Shown here in pieces: positions 34,252 to 44,200 of a stretch of 64,000 bases of DNA; the stretch's first letter is position 1, and the number at the start of each line of letters is the position of its first letter. The position numbers and the translations under genes are program-made. The notes beneath the pieces were generated by a model. That model was given only the letters and a program-made list of their open reading frames with translations. It ran no database searches and had not been told where the DNA came from. The stretch covers positions 5,273 to 69,272 of the forward strand of contig CAYRFQ010000035.1 in assembly GCA_964423615.1 (NCBI GenBank), in the 5' to 3' direction. This DNA comes from CAYRFQ01 sp964423615. GTDB lineage: Bacteria > Planctomycetota > Planctomycetia > Gemmatales > Gemmataceae.

Positions 34252-35328
34252 TTAGGTTTGGATTGGCTGTTGGTTACTCATCGGTTGCTGCTGCGTCATG
34301 CAATGCAACGTTCCAAGCCCCCACACAAGATCGACCGCATGAATCCCAGTCACCATTCGATCGGGAAAGACTTCGGAGAGGACTCCGAGGGCAACGCGGT
34401 CTTGGGGGTCGTTGAACGTCGGCACGAGAACACAGTCGTTGGCAATGTAAAAGTTCGCGTACGAGGCGGGGAGGCGTTCGTTGCGAAAGACGACGGGCGC
34501 GGGCATGGGCAGCGTGACGATTTGCAAGCGTCGTCCCTGTTGGTCCTTCATGTCGCGAGCGCGTTCGATGTTTTCTTGGAGGGCATGGTAATTCTCGTCG
34601 TTGGGGTTGGTTTCGACGACGATGGCGATTGTGTGCGGATCGACGAATCGTGCCAGGTCATCGATGTGTCCGTGGGTATCGTCGCCGACGATCCCGCGAC
34701 CGAACCACAACACTTTGTCGATGGCCAAGTAGTCGCCGAGGACCGTTTCGATGTCTTTTTTGGACAACTCCGGGTTGCGTTGTTGGGATGTGCCGAGCAA
34801 GCATTCTTCGGTCGCCAGGAGCAGACCTTCGCCGTTGACGTCGATGCTGCCCCCTTCGAGGACGACGCGTTTGCCTTTGGCGGTCGGTTTCCACGCGGGT
34901 ATCCCCAGTCGTTTGTTGATCTTCTCTGGAACGGCGTTGTCGAGCTTCCAGTCGTCGTATTTGGCCCACCCGTTGAAGTGCCAGTCGGTCATGGCGATTG
35001 TGCCGTCGGAGTTGGTCAAGAAGATCGGCCCGTAATCGCGTGTCCAGACACGGTTTGTCGGAATCGCAAAGAAACGGACTCGCTTGAGGTCGACACCGGA
35101 GCGGTGCAAAACGCGTTGGGCACGCCGTTTTTCTTCTTTGGAGCGGACGAGTAAGTAGACCCGCTCGCCGGTGTGTAGGTGGCGGACGACTTCGGCATAC
35201 ACCCAAGGAATTGGGCTGAATTTTCCGGGCCAGTCGTCTCGATGATGGGGCCACGCAAGCCACGTGGCTTCGTGCCGAGTCCACTCGGCAGGCATTCGCC
35301 AGTTATCGTTCACTGGGGGCGTATCCAT
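34252..35328 (-). CDS. aguA: Agmatine deiminase
   Basis: 358 residues from the ATG at 35328 (CGGAGA upstream). It matches the peptidyl-arginine-deiminase-like family: RMPAEWTRHEATWLAWPH at the N-terminus, RVWTRDYGPIFLTNSDG, VVLEGGSIDVNGEGLLLATE, DDTHGHIDDLARF, and the catalytic cysteine region GLGTLHCMTQQQP near the C-terminus. The enzyme converts agmatine to N-carbamoylputrescine and ammonia in polyamine synthesis. No N-carbamoylputrescine amidase gene is adjacent. A repetitive Gln-rich tail (MTQQQPMSNQQPIQT) ends the protein. Confidence 0.94.
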   Translation of the reverse strand: MDTPPVNDNWRMPAEWTRHEATWLAWPHHRDDWPGKFSPIPWVYAEVVRHLHTGERVYLLVRSKEEKRRAQRVLHRSGVDLKRVRFFAIPTNRVWTRDYGPIFLTNSDGTIAMTDWHFNGWAKYDDWKLDNAVPEKINKRLGIPAWKPTAKGKRVVLEGGSIDVNGEGLLLATEECLLGTSQQRNPELSKKDIETVLGDYLAIDKVLWFGRGIVGDDTHGHIDDLARFVDPHTIAIVVETNPNDENYHALQENIERARDMKDQQGRRLQIVTLPMPAPVVFRNERLPASYANFYIANDCVLVPTFNDPQDRVALGVLSEVFPDRMVTGIHAVDLVWGLGTLHCMTQQQPMSNQQPIQT

Positions 35329-35627
35329 CGTTTCTCCGAATGTTGATAGCATGGCTGGACAGCAGGCAAGAATATCAAAGCGGCGGACTGTCGTATTCGA
35401 AAATTAAGACCAAACACAAAGAGGAAAGCCAGAAGAAAAGGCCAAAGATCAAAAACAATCCAAAGGCTGACCAAAGCGGCGGCGAGCCGCATTCCAAAAC
35501 AAACCAGTGTCGAGTCGTGCTTTCTCGAATGGGTGTTGGCGAGAATGTCTGTTGTGAATTACTATGATAGTTTAAGAATTGGTCCGAGGGTTGGATTCTC
35601 CAAAGACACGGAGACGGAGGAAGCCTT
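35329..35627. other. Divergent promoter region
   Basis: It separates the agmatine deiminase gene (minus) from the thioredoxin-like gene (plus). A weak stem AGAAT/ATTCT flanks TGGTCCGAGGGTTGG near 35576-35600. No gene is seen. Confidence 0.3.
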
Positions 35628-36131
35628 ATGAAAAAGCTCTGGTTGTTCGTTGGTGCCATTCTCATTGTTGGATTTGCAGGGCAACCAACTCCAGCTCAAG
35701 AAAAGAACATCAAGCTCGACGTCGTGAAGTTTGACGGGCTTTGCCAAGAGGTCAACAAGCACAAGGGCAAAGTGATCGTCGTGGACTTTTGGTCGAATAC
35801 TTGTGTGCCGTGCATCCAAGGGTTCCCCAAGCTGGTCAAGCTCCACAAGAAATACTCGGCGAAGGGACTCCACATTATTACCGTGAACACGGACACCGCG
35901 GACAAGAAAGAAATCGAGACGGCCAAAGGCTGGCTGAGCAAGGCCAAGATGCCTACCCAGAATTTGCTCCTGGATGAAAACTATCTGGTGTTGGGCGAGA
36001 AATTACGGGTCGAAGGGGTTCCCTCGGTTTACGTATTCAACCGACAGGGCCAATGGCGACACTTCGCCGATGGTGTTTCGCCCGACGAACTGGAGAAGTT
36101 GATCGTCAAGTTTCTGAACGAGAAAAAGTGA
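35628..36131 (+). CDS. Periplasmic thioredoxin-like (TlpA/ResA-type) protein
   Basis: 167 residues, ATG at 35628 after GGAGGAAG. The signal peptide (LWLFVGAILIVGFAGQPTPA) is followed by a thioredoxin fold with VIVVDFWSNTCVPCIQGFPK; CVPC is the redox pair. The cis-proline segment is VEGVPSVYVF, and LLDENYLVLGEKLRV is the usual insert of TlpA/AhpC-TSA types. It probably reduces or shuffles disulfides of exported proteins, for example in heme-protein assembly. It starts a tight pair with the next gene (4-bp gap). Confidence 0.88.
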   Translation: MKKLWLFVGAILIVGFAGQPTPAQEKNIKLDVVKFDGLCQEVNKHKGKVIVVDFWSNTCVPCIQGFPKLVKLHKKYSAKGLHIITVNTDTADKKEIETAKGWLSKAKMPTQNLLLDENYLVLGEKLRVEGVPSVYVFNRQGQWRHFADGVSPDELEKLIVKFLNEKK

Positions 36132-36135
36132 ATCG

Positions 36136-36444
36136 ATGGTCCTTCTTGATTTTAGCATGACCCCGTTGGACAAAGGCGAGAGCGTTGCTCCGTACGTCGC
36201 GAGGTGCTTGCAAATTGTCGCCGACAGCGGACTCGAGTATCGGCTCCACGCGATGGGTACGACGATCGAGGGAACGTGGGAAGAAGTTTTTGCCGTCGTG
36301 CAAAAGTGTTACGAAGCGTTGACGGTCGATTGTTCCCGGATCACGTGTAACATCAAGATCGATTCTCGGGAGGGAGCCGACAGCCGTTTGGCTTCCAAGG
36401 TGGAACGCGTCCAACAACTCGTTGGACGGAAACTCAATACCTAG
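36136..36444 (+). CDS. MTH1187/YkoF-type thiamine-binding family protein
   Basis: 102 residues. VLLDFSMTPLDKGESVAPYV, then LEYRLHAMGTTIEGTWEEVF and ITCNIKIDSREG match the DUF77/UPF0045 (MTH1187) family, small ferredoxin-like proteins some of which bind thiamine or hydroxymethylpyrimidine. Full length for the family. It begins 4 bp after the thioredoxin-like gene, so the two are likely co-transcribed, although no functional link is obvious. Confidence 0.85.
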   Translation: MVLLDFSMTPLDKGESVAPYVARCLQIVADSGLEYRLHAMGTTIEGTWEEVFAVVQKCYEALTVDCSRITCNIKIDSREGADSRLASKVERVQQLVGRKLNT

Positions 36445-36643
36445 GCACGCAGTGGCCCGTTGATGCGGGATGCGAAATGACTACCTGTCCGTTTTGTCGT
36501 CGGGTGTGCCGAGCGAAGAGGCAACGACACGTTTTCCTAACCATCTGCAAAACAGAAAAACCGGACAGCGATCCATACACTGACCCATTTTGCGTTCGGC
36601 ATCAACAGTCCACGAAACGACCAAAACTACAGGTGACCCCAAA

Positions 36644-37123
36644 GTGAACGACATTCCCGAGAGCCTTGCAGCCGCGTTGGGACGTATTCCGAGCGGCTTG
36701 TTTATCCTGACGATCAAGAAGGACGAACAACAAACGGGTATGCTGGCGAGTTGGGTCCAACAGTGCAGTTTTGAACCGCCACAAGCGACGGTCGCGGTCA
36801 AGAAGGATCGGTTCGTCGCCGATTGGCTCACTGAAGGGCGAAGGGTAACCCTGAACATCGTTGGGGCGGGCAACAAGAAGTTGGTCTCTCACTTTGGCAA
36901 AGGTTTTGGGCCCGAGGAGGATGCCTTCGTTGGCCTGGATTTGGCGGCCGTCGAGGCTTCGGCTCCTGTTCCTTTGGAGGCCCTTGGATATCTCGACGGA
37001 CGCATCGTCGGCAGTTTCACACCAGGTGATCACATCCTTTTCGTGGTCGAGTTCCAGAATGGTGGGTTGTTGATGGAAGACCAACCGGCTGTTCATGTCC
37101 GGAAAAACGGATTGAATTATTAA
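36644..37123 (+). CDS. Flavin reductase-like FMN-binding protein
   Basis: 159 residues from the GTG at 36644; an in-frame ATG at 36590 would add residues that do not resemble the family. LAAALGRIPSGLFILTIKKD, MLASWVQQCSFEPPQATVAV, VTLNIVGAGN, and DGRIVGSFTPGDHILFVVEF match the flavin-reductase-like split-barrel domain, which binds FMN and either reduces free flavin with NAD(P)H or serves as a partner domain, as in the C-terminus of cyanobacterial flavodiiron proteins. No partner oxygenase is adjacent. Confidence 0.87.
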   Translation: MNDIPESLAAALGRIPSGLFILTIKKDEQQTGMLASWVQQCSFEPPQATVAVKKDRFVADWLTEGRRVTLNIVGAGNKKLVSHFGKGFGPEEDAFVGLDLAAVEASAPVPLEALGYLDGRIVGSFTPGDHILFVVEFQNGGLLMEDQPAVHVRKNGLNY

Positions 37124-37202
37124 CGATTGATTCAGGTTAGACTGTCCGGGTCTTTCTTCCTGCCGCACAGAATACCCTCCAACTCTGTCCAAGAAGCCGT
37201 CC

Positions 37203-37655
37203 ATGTTATGCGAAATTTGCTACCGCCCGGCTGTAGGACACTGCACCAAGTGCGGCGTCCATTTCTGTCGAGCCCACGGTAACGAGACGTGCTTGCAATG
37301 CTCCGGAGCCTTCACGACCGACGGTCTGTACAACGCTGTTGAAATAGTCGAGACCAACATTTACACGAACCAACACGAAAGCCGACAACGTGGAGGTCGC
37401 GGCGGTTATCTGCAGTGTGAAATGCATGGGATGCCGACGGTCTACATCGACGACGAAGCTCCCGAGTGTTACTCGTGTGGTGGGTATGGCAAGTACCATT
37501 GTCGGCACTGTCAGGTTCTCTCGTGTGAGGAACACCTTACCAGTTCAGAGATATGCAAGGACTGTGAGTCTTCATCCCTGTGGGGCGTTTACGTCTTCTT
37601 AGGCGCCCTCGCTTTGTTGTTCGCCAGCCTCTGGGTCGTGAGCCTTTTTGAGTGA
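37203..37655 (+). CDS. Cysteine-rich zinc-binding protein with C-terminal anchor
   Basis: 150 residues with two metal-binding clusters. Residues 1-35 read CEICYRPAVGHCTKCGVHFC followed by RAHG and CLQC. A second block (about 72-120) has CEMHG, CYSCGGYGKYHCRHC and CEEH, then CKDC. These B-box/zinc-ribbon-like knuckles should bind several zinc ions. The last 25 residues are a membrane helix (WGVYVFLGALALLFASLWVV), so the zinc domain is tail-anchored in the cytoplasm. It is followed closely by the sulfite-oxidase-fold gene (11-bp gap). No known family is assigned. Confidence 0.72.
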   Translation: MLCEICYRPAVGHCTKCGVHFCRAHGNETCLQCSGAFTTDGLYNAVEIVETNIYTNQHESRQRGGRGGYLQCEMHGMPTVYIDDEAPECYSCGGYGKYHCRHCQVLSCEEHLTSSEICKDCESSSLWGVYVFLGALALLFASLWVVSLFE

Positions 37656-37666
37656 GACCGCAATCT

Positions 37667-38257
37667 ATGACCACCGACATCACAAGCCCCGACGTCTTGC
37701 GAGAAGAACGCTTGCCACCACGCCAAGCACTCACGAAGAAGTGGCCGGTCCTTCATGTCGGGTCGGTCCCCAATGTCGATCTGGAACTTTGGAAGTTTTT
37801 TGTGTTTGGTTTGGTTCAGGAACGCTGGGAATGCACGCTCGAAGAATTCAAGGCGTTGCCGACTGTCACGGTGCACGCCGACATGCACTGCGTCACGCGG
37901 TGGAGCAAACTCGATAACGTGTGGGAAGGAGTTCCGACGCGTGAGGTCTTCCAGCGCATCTCACCACTCCCGGAAGCCAAGGCTCTCATGGTTCATGCCG
38001 AGCACGGTTACACGACGAACTTGTTGATCGACGATTTCCTTAACGACGATTGCTTGTTCGCCTGGAAACACAATGGCGAAGACATTTCCCCGGACCACGG
38101 TTGGCCGTTGCGTCTTGTCGTCCCGAAACTCTATGCCTGGAAGAGCGCGAAGTGGGTCCGTGGAATCGAATTGCTTGCAGAGGACCGAGGGGGCTACTGG
38201 GAAGCAGGTGGTTATCATATGCGTGGTGACCCCTGGGAAGAGCAGCGTTTCCAATGA
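37667..38257 (+). CDS. Sulfite oxidase-fold molybdopterin protein
   Basis: 196 residues from the ATG at 37667; a GTG at 37652 overlapping the previous stop is an alternative. WPVLHVGSVPNVDLELWKFF, LEEFKALPTVTVHADMHCVT, RWSKLDNVWEGVPTREVF, GYTTNLLIDDFL and GWPLRLVVPKLYAWKSAKWV match the sulfite oxidase/MsrP-type molybdopterin domain; the Cys in DMHCVTRW is the molybdenum ligand. There is no signal peptide, so this short single-domain form is cytoplasmic. Substrate unknown. Its stop overlaps the next start by 4 bp. Confidence 0.87.
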   Translation: MTTDITSPDVLREERLPPRQALTKKWPVLHVGSVPNVDLELWKFFVFGLVQERWECTLEEFKALPTVTVHADMHCVTRWSKLDNVWEGVPTREVFQRISPLPEAKALMVHAEHGYTTNLLIDDFLNDDCLFAWKHNGEDISPDHGWPLRLVVPKLYAWKSAKWVRGIELLAEDRGGYWEAGGYHMRGDPWEEQRFQ

Positions 38258-38631
38258 TGGGCGATCCCGAATACCCCAACTATCTATATAAGTTGTTGAT
38301 CGAGGGCATTCCCCCCGCGTGGTACATGATGATACCGCTTTATTTCTTGGGGTTGTTGACACTCCTGTTCAGTATGATCGTAGCCAGCCGGCTGGCTGGC
38401 GGAATCGACTTCGGCACGATTGGTTTTGTTTTGCCGCGAGCGGCCGGGCTCCTTGCCGCCGTGACGATCATGAATTTCTTCACGTGCGGGGCGTTGTTGA
38501 CGGCGCCGGTGTGGTACTTTGGATTGATGTTCTTGTTCGACATGGACCGGCGGCAAACGCGGACCCTTAGTAAAGTGAACTGGGCCACGAACTTGGTTTG
38601 GAAGGCGTTGTTGACTATCATGGCTCTATGA
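38254..38631 (+). CDS. Small membrane protein next to molybdopterin protein
   Basis: 125 residues, start overlapping the previous gene's stop by 4 bp (ATGATGG), which indicates coupled translation. Three hydrophobic stretches are seen: PLYFLGLLTLLFSMIVA, AAGLLAAVTIMNFFTCGALL, and the C-terminal LVWKALLTIMAL, separated by a charged loop (DMDRRQTRTLSKVNW). No cofactor motif is visible. Coupling to a sulfite-oxidase-fold protein raises the possibility of a membrane partner, but the sequence does not look like the heme protein MsrQ. Confidence 0.65.
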   Translation: MMGDPEYPNYLYKLLIEGIPPAWYMMIPLYFLGLLTLLFSMIVASRLAGGIDFGTIGFVLPRAAGLLAAVTIMNFFTCGALLTAPVWYFGLMFLFDMDRRQTRTLSKVNWATNLVWKALLTIMAL

Positions 38632-38749
38632 GGATTCGCATGTTGGTGCCTCTCCCAAATCCTCGCTTGTCCTTCGGGTTCGTGTAAGACCAACACCACC
38701 CAACGGACTATGACAAACCCTCTCCTCCAAAATACAATTTCCTCCCAAC

Positions 38750-40186
38750 ATGATCACCACCACAACGTCACCATTAACGTCCAAACTCCAAGCGGTCGTC
38801 GGCAAGGACGGAGTCCTGAGCAACAAAAGCGAGTTGATCGTCTACGAGTGCGACGGCTACACGATCGAAAAAAACACCCCCGACGTTGTGGTTTTTCCAA
38901 CGACGACCGAGCAAATCGTGCAGATCGTCGAGGTATGCAATGAAGCTGGTGTGCCGTTCTTGCCTCGCGGGGCTGGAACGAGTTTGGCGGGTGGGTGTCT
39001 GCCGGTTGGTGGCGGCGTCATGATTGCCCTCACGCGGATGAAGAAGATTCTGGAGGTCAATACGCGTGACCGGTATGCCGTGGTCGAACCTGGAGTCGTC
39101 AACGTTTGGTTGACGAAACACCTTACCCCGTACGGATACCACTACGCTCCTGACCCTTCGAGTCAGGGAGCTTGCACGATCGGTGGAAACGTTGCCACAA
39201 ACTCGGGTGGTCCACACACATTGAAATACGGCGTCACGGTCAACCACGTTATCGGATTGGAGTTCGTGTTGCCCGACGGTGAAGTCATCCAAACGGGTGG
39301 TCCGATCGAAGATCAACCAGGATACGACTTGACCGGCGTGATCGTCGGCTCCGAAGGGACGTTCGGAATCGCGAGTAAAGTTTGGGTTCGTATCACACGA
39401 AATCCGGAGGCGTTTCGAACGTTGTTGGGGGTCTTCGATTCGGTCGATGATGCGACCAACACGATCAGCGACATCATCGGGGCTGGCATCGTTCCAGCGG
39501 CTCTGGAGATGCTCGACAGCCTGATTTTGAAAGCCGTCGAAGAAGCCTTTCACTTTGGATTTCCGCTCGACGCGGGTGCGGTCCTCATCATGGAAGTCGA
39601 TGGCCTGGAAGCCGGACTCGACGCCGATGCCGAACGAATCACCGAGTTTGCCAAGAAAAACAATGCCCGCGAAGTCCGACTCGCAAACTCGACGGAAGAA
39701 CGCCGACTCCTGTGGAAATCCCGCAAACAGGCTTTCGGCGCGATCGGTCGACTTGCCCCGAGTTACTGTACCCAGGATGGTGTCGTCCCTCGAACAAAAC
39801 TCCCACACATCCTGCGTGAAATTCAACGCATCGGGAGTAAATATGACATCCGCATCGCTAATGTCTTCCACGCCGGGGATGGCAATATCCATCCGATCTT
39901 GTTGTTCGATGAGCGAGACCCCGACCAAGTCCAACGCGTCCTCGACGCCAGCCACGAGATTCTCGACGAGTGCATCAACTGCGGGGGAAGCGTGACGGGC
40001 GAACACGGGATCGGGGTGGAGAAGATCAACTTCATGCCGAAGCTGTTCACGCCCGAAGATCTCGCGACGATGCTTCGGTTGCGGGCGGCGTTCAATCCGG
40101 ATGATCAGTGTAGCCCAGCGAAGATGTTGCCAACGGCAGGAGCGTGCATCGAACCGAGTAAGGCTGGGCGAAGGGCTCCGATGTAA
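38750..40186 (+). CDS. glcD: FAD-linked oxidase, glycolate oxidase GlcD-type
   Basis: 478 residues. The FAD-binding PCMH domain is plain: TPDVVVFPTTTEQIVQIVEV, PFLPRGAGTSLAGGCLPVGG, PSSQGACTIGGNVATNSGGP and GSEGTFGIASKVWVRI. The C-terminal substrate-side domain has the conserved GDGNIHP and SVTGEHGIGVEK. GlcD-type enzymes oxidise glycolate or D-lactate with FAD and normally act with GlcE and the iron-sulfur protein GlcF; neither is in the 23 kb downstream. The ATG at 38750 lacks a clear ribosome site but fits the family's N-terminus. Confidence 0.92.
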   Translation: MITTTTSPLTSKLQAVVGKDGVLSNKSELIVYECDGYTIEKNTPDVVVFPTTTEQIVQIVEVCNEAGVPFLPRGAGTSLAGGCLPVGGGVMIALTRMKKILEVNTRDRYAVVEPGVVNVWLTKHLTPYGYHYAPDPSSQGACTIGGNVATNSGGPHTLKYGVTVNHVIGLEFVLPDGEVIQTGGPIEDQPGYDLTGVIVGSEGTFGIASKVWVRITRNPEAFRTLLGVFDSVDDATNTISDIIGAGIVPAALEMLDSLILKAVEEAFHFGFPLDAGAVLIMEVDGLEAGLDADAERITEFAKKNNAREVRLANSTEERRLLWKSRKQAFGAIGRLAPSYCTQDGVVPRTKLPHILREIQRIGSKYDIRIANVFHAGDGNIHPILLFDERDPDQVQRVLDASHEILDECINCGGSVTGEHGIGVEKINFMPKLFTPEDLATMLRLRAAFNPDDQCSPAKMLPTAGACIEPSKAGRRAPM

Positions 40187-41213
40187 ATGGTAGATTGGAT
40201 CGGTCCGAAAAAGGAAAAGCTATCTCTGCAAGGTTACGGTCCCACGTCTGTTGGTCTGACCGATTGGAACTGATGTTGGACCGGTGTAAAACCGATTGCC
40301 AACACAAAGACGGAGACCGAAAACAGTATGGGCCACAAAACTTGTTCAACAATCCCACCAAGTTGCGAAAATGACTCCCACCAAAACACTACTATCTGTA
40401 GTAGAGGACGAAGGTGTTGCTGAAATTCGTCCGTGTTGACTCAAACACATCGGTCTCTTGAAACCATAGATGTTCAATATCGAAACCACTCTTCTACGAG
40501 AAATGAGACGCAACGTCCGGAGTTCGAACGATCGGGACTCAAAATGTGGATTTTTGATACGCATTTTGTTGTCGAAACAGTGTCGGTTGTTCGTCGAATC
40601 ACGCCAGTTCTGGCGCAGCTTTGGTCCCGAAAAGTAGCCTGTTGGGCCCGTTTGTTGATCCTATAGAAGTGAGCCGAGTTGATACCAACTGAGTGCGTCG
40701 AAGGCTTCGCCAGAAGACGGAAAAAGGAAAGCAGGGAACGCCTAACGAACTTTTCATGGGTGGACTTGGGCCGCAGAAAGGAAAAGTGGCCATCGCGAGC
40801 ACCTTGTGTTGGTTGTTCCGATTGGAATAGTTGCCCAACGGCGTGTTGGCCTTGTTGGCAGCAGTCAAGAAAAGTTGCTATAAACCAACAAGAAGGTGGA
40901 TTGCCTCTAACCGACATGAAAGGATCCACACGAACAACCCGGCGAGTCAACCAACCCGACTGTTCTCGTTGCAGCGTGCGTCGGAACTGTACCAACAAGG
41001 CAGGCTACCGAAAGCTACAAAATGGAGAAAAGGATTGCTGGTCCGAGGGCTATGCGAAAAAATAGAGTGATGGTTGAAAGTACCTGATCCTCCGTAAGGG
41101 TTTTGGATTGGACAATCTATTCTCCCACCATTTCGGACCAAAACAATAACGCAGCCTTTTCCCTTTCGCGTCTGCTATCCCATCGTCTTTGGCGAAAGCT
41201 CGGAGTTACACCT
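40187..41213. other. One-kilobase gap without a convincing gene
   Basis: Short frames exist on both strands, including a cysteine-rich one at 40679-41065, but none has a domain, a good ribosome site or consistent codon use. No repeat family, terminator or recognisable RNA was found. The stretch directly upstream of 41214 presumably holds the promoter of the large acidic protein. Confidence 0.35.
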
Positions 41214-44200
41214 ATGGCCAAGAAACCTGACCAGAACGATCCCAACCGACGCCCAGAGGAAGAATTTGACGATTTCGACGACATCCTAGAAATTGAGGAT
41301 ATCGACGAAGTAATCGAAGTCGAAGACGACATCGTTGAGGTCGACGACGACATCGTCGAGGTCACCGATGACATCGTCGAGGTCACTGATGACATTGTCG
41401 AAGTCGAAGACGTTGTCGAAGTCGAAGACGTTGTCGAAGTCGAAGACGTCGAAGCAGCTCCACCACAACCTCCGAGCCTTCCCAAGAAAACTCACATGGC
41501 GAACCAGGAAGCCTCACACACGATGTTGGCTCCCGAAGACGAAGTGCTGGAGATCGATGACATTGATGTTGTCGAAGCGGACCAACCCGACACGGCTCCG
41601 GCACAACCTCCCGGTTTGTCCAAGCAAACTCAGATGGCGGGACAAAGGGCATCGGAGACGATGTTAGCTCCCGAAGACGAAGTGTTGGACTTGGACGAGG
41701 ATGTCGCTGCGGAGGAAACTACGAGTCCTCCAAAAGCTCCCAAGACTCGGGTAGCTTCTCGTGGGGCGATGCCCACCCAGCTGGCTCCCGAAGACGAAGA
41801 TCCTCTCGAAGTCGGTAACGCGAATGCCGACCAGTCGGAATCGCAACCTTCTTCGTTCCCGAATCTGTCGTTGGACGCTCCTGACGAGCCGGACATCGTG
41901 GAAGTCGAGGATCTTGAGGAAATCGATGAACTCGCTGAGCTGGAAGAAGTCGACGATGCCGACCTTGACAAAGGAGTTTCTCAACCAGCCTCGACAGAGG
42001 AAGATTTCTTTGATGAGGAGGTTCTCATCGATGGGGCCTCGGAAATCGACATGGGCAAGTCTCGTTCGAGCGATCAACCTTCCGGTTTGGATATCATCGC
42101 CGAAGAAATCGAATCCAAAGCTGGCTCGGAGGGCGAAGGCGAAGAAATGCTCGAAGAAGAGGATGCACTCGCCCACCAAGAGTTGGCCTCCGGTTCGGAG
42201 TCGTCTGCCGTCGATCTTGGGAGTAACGTCGGCGGTGGGTCGGTGGAAATCGATTTCGGCGAGGAAGACGTTTTCGCAGAAAAATCGAGCGAATCGATCG
42301 GAGAAGACCCCACGGCGTCCTACGATTCCGTCCCCGAGGAAGTCGATGATGTCGTGATCGAGGATCTCGACGAAGATTTGCTCGATTCCGAAGTCAAGGT
42401 CGACGCCGACGCCCTCGTTGATGAGGTCGACGATGCTGCCGTCATCGAGGAAGATGACACGTTCCTCCACGCCGCGCAATCGGAACAGAACGCGGAAGAA
42501 ATCGACGAATCTCTCCTCGTCGACGAGGAAGCCGAAGCAGTGACCGTCGCGTCCTCCCGTGCCGACCGGGACGATGACGAAGATGATCAGCCTCGTCGTG
42601 GCAAATCGAGGAAGAAAAAGGGAGGCAAGCCCCGCAAGCCCAATTACATGCCGAGGTGGTTGGGAGGCATGTTGTTGGGGCTCGTTTTGACCGTCGGGGG
42701 TGTCGCTGCCGCTCGGTACTTTGTGCCGGCGGGATTGCAAGGCACGCTCAAGCAAATTCCGACGCAAGGGAAGGACCCGACGGCTGCCAAACCTCCCGTA
42801 CGCCAACCCAAGGTCGACCCGATCAAAGTAGCGCACGATTTGTTGGACCAAGGGCAGTATGACGCAGCCATCACAGAAGTAATAGGGACCGGACCTCAGC
42901 AAAAAAAGGTCCAAGACATGACGGCTGAGGAAAGGTACATCGTGGGGGCGGCGAAGTGGGGCCAGTTCATGGAGATCCAGCTAAGCGACCGCTCGAAATT
43001 ACCAGCCGTAGACCAGCAGAAACTGACCGCCAAGGCAAACCAAATCGTAGGTGAAGCTCGTCAATTGCTTCAGGCGGTGGAGAAGGCCATACCTGCGGAC
43101 CAGACGACGACGAAGCTAGCCAAGCAAAACCTTGCCCAAATCAAAGCCTTCGTCGATGCACCACAACAGTTTTTGGCAACGAAACAGAAGTTGGACAAAC
43201 GGATTAATACGCTCAAGAACGAAGTCACAACCACCCAAGGCCAAGTCATGGCCGAGAAAGACCGAGCCGACAAGCTGAGCAAGGATAAAAAGTCCGCGGA
43301 AACGATGGCCATGGACTTGAAGACAAAGCTCACGGCTGCGAGCAAGAAACTCGAAAACATCAACAAGACTCTAGGAAAAAAACTTGCTGTCCCCATCGAG
43401 AAGGTGGCCAAGGCTGCACTGGACAGAATCGGCTCTCTCGAAGGAATGAGCAACAAACTCCGAAAAGAGTTGGATGCCATCAACACCGAGTTGACGAAGG
43501 CCAAGGCTGCGAAAGGAGTCGAGGGAATCAAGTCGTTGGCCGAACGAAAGACCAAGCTCGAAGGCGATATCGACCAACTCAAGTCGGCGGTAGTGGCGAC
43601 GTTGGCCCAGATCAATCAAGGCAAGAAAGTGCCCGACACCAAGAACCTTGGGAAGCTCGCGATGCAACTCAAAGCCGACGCCGCAGCCCTGGCCGATAAG
43701 GCTCGGTCGCCGGTCGTTGGGGCGGTCGGGAAACTTCTATCCTCGAGTAGTGGGTTTGCAGGTCGAGGGGTCGATTGGTTCCGTGGGAATGTGAGCCTGG
43801 CCAAACTCCAAGCACAGCTTGCTTTTTACGAAGCCAAAGCCAAATTTCAGGAGCCAACTCAGGAGAAACTCGGAACGCTCGCGAAACTCGTTGGGAATAC
43901 GGAGAAAACCGAAAAGGCTGATCGTCTAAAGGCGAAAAGGTACGCCGAGTTCATCATCGAAAATTCCAAAACGGCTTCTCCCGAGTTGGCCCGAGCTTAC
44001 TATCTGAAAGGCGTGGTTGGTCGAGTCGAAGCCACGAACAAACTTCTGTTTGACGAAGCCAAGGACCAGATCGCGAAGGCAGTTGAGCTGGCGAAAAAGC
44101 AGCCGACTACGCCGAAGTGGGTTCCTGCGGCCGAGAAGCTCCTCGACCAGATGAACGATCCGGTACCTCACTACCTGGCTAAAATCGAACGACTCCGTAA

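Noticed and set aside
40679..41065. Cysteine-rich 128-codon frame
   Set aside because: CxxC pairs occur, but there is no recognised family or ribosome site, and an equally long frame lies on the other strand.
41300..41450. CRISPR-like or iteron-like direct repeats
   Set aside because: The repeats are in frame inside the acidic protein gene and have no unique spacers.
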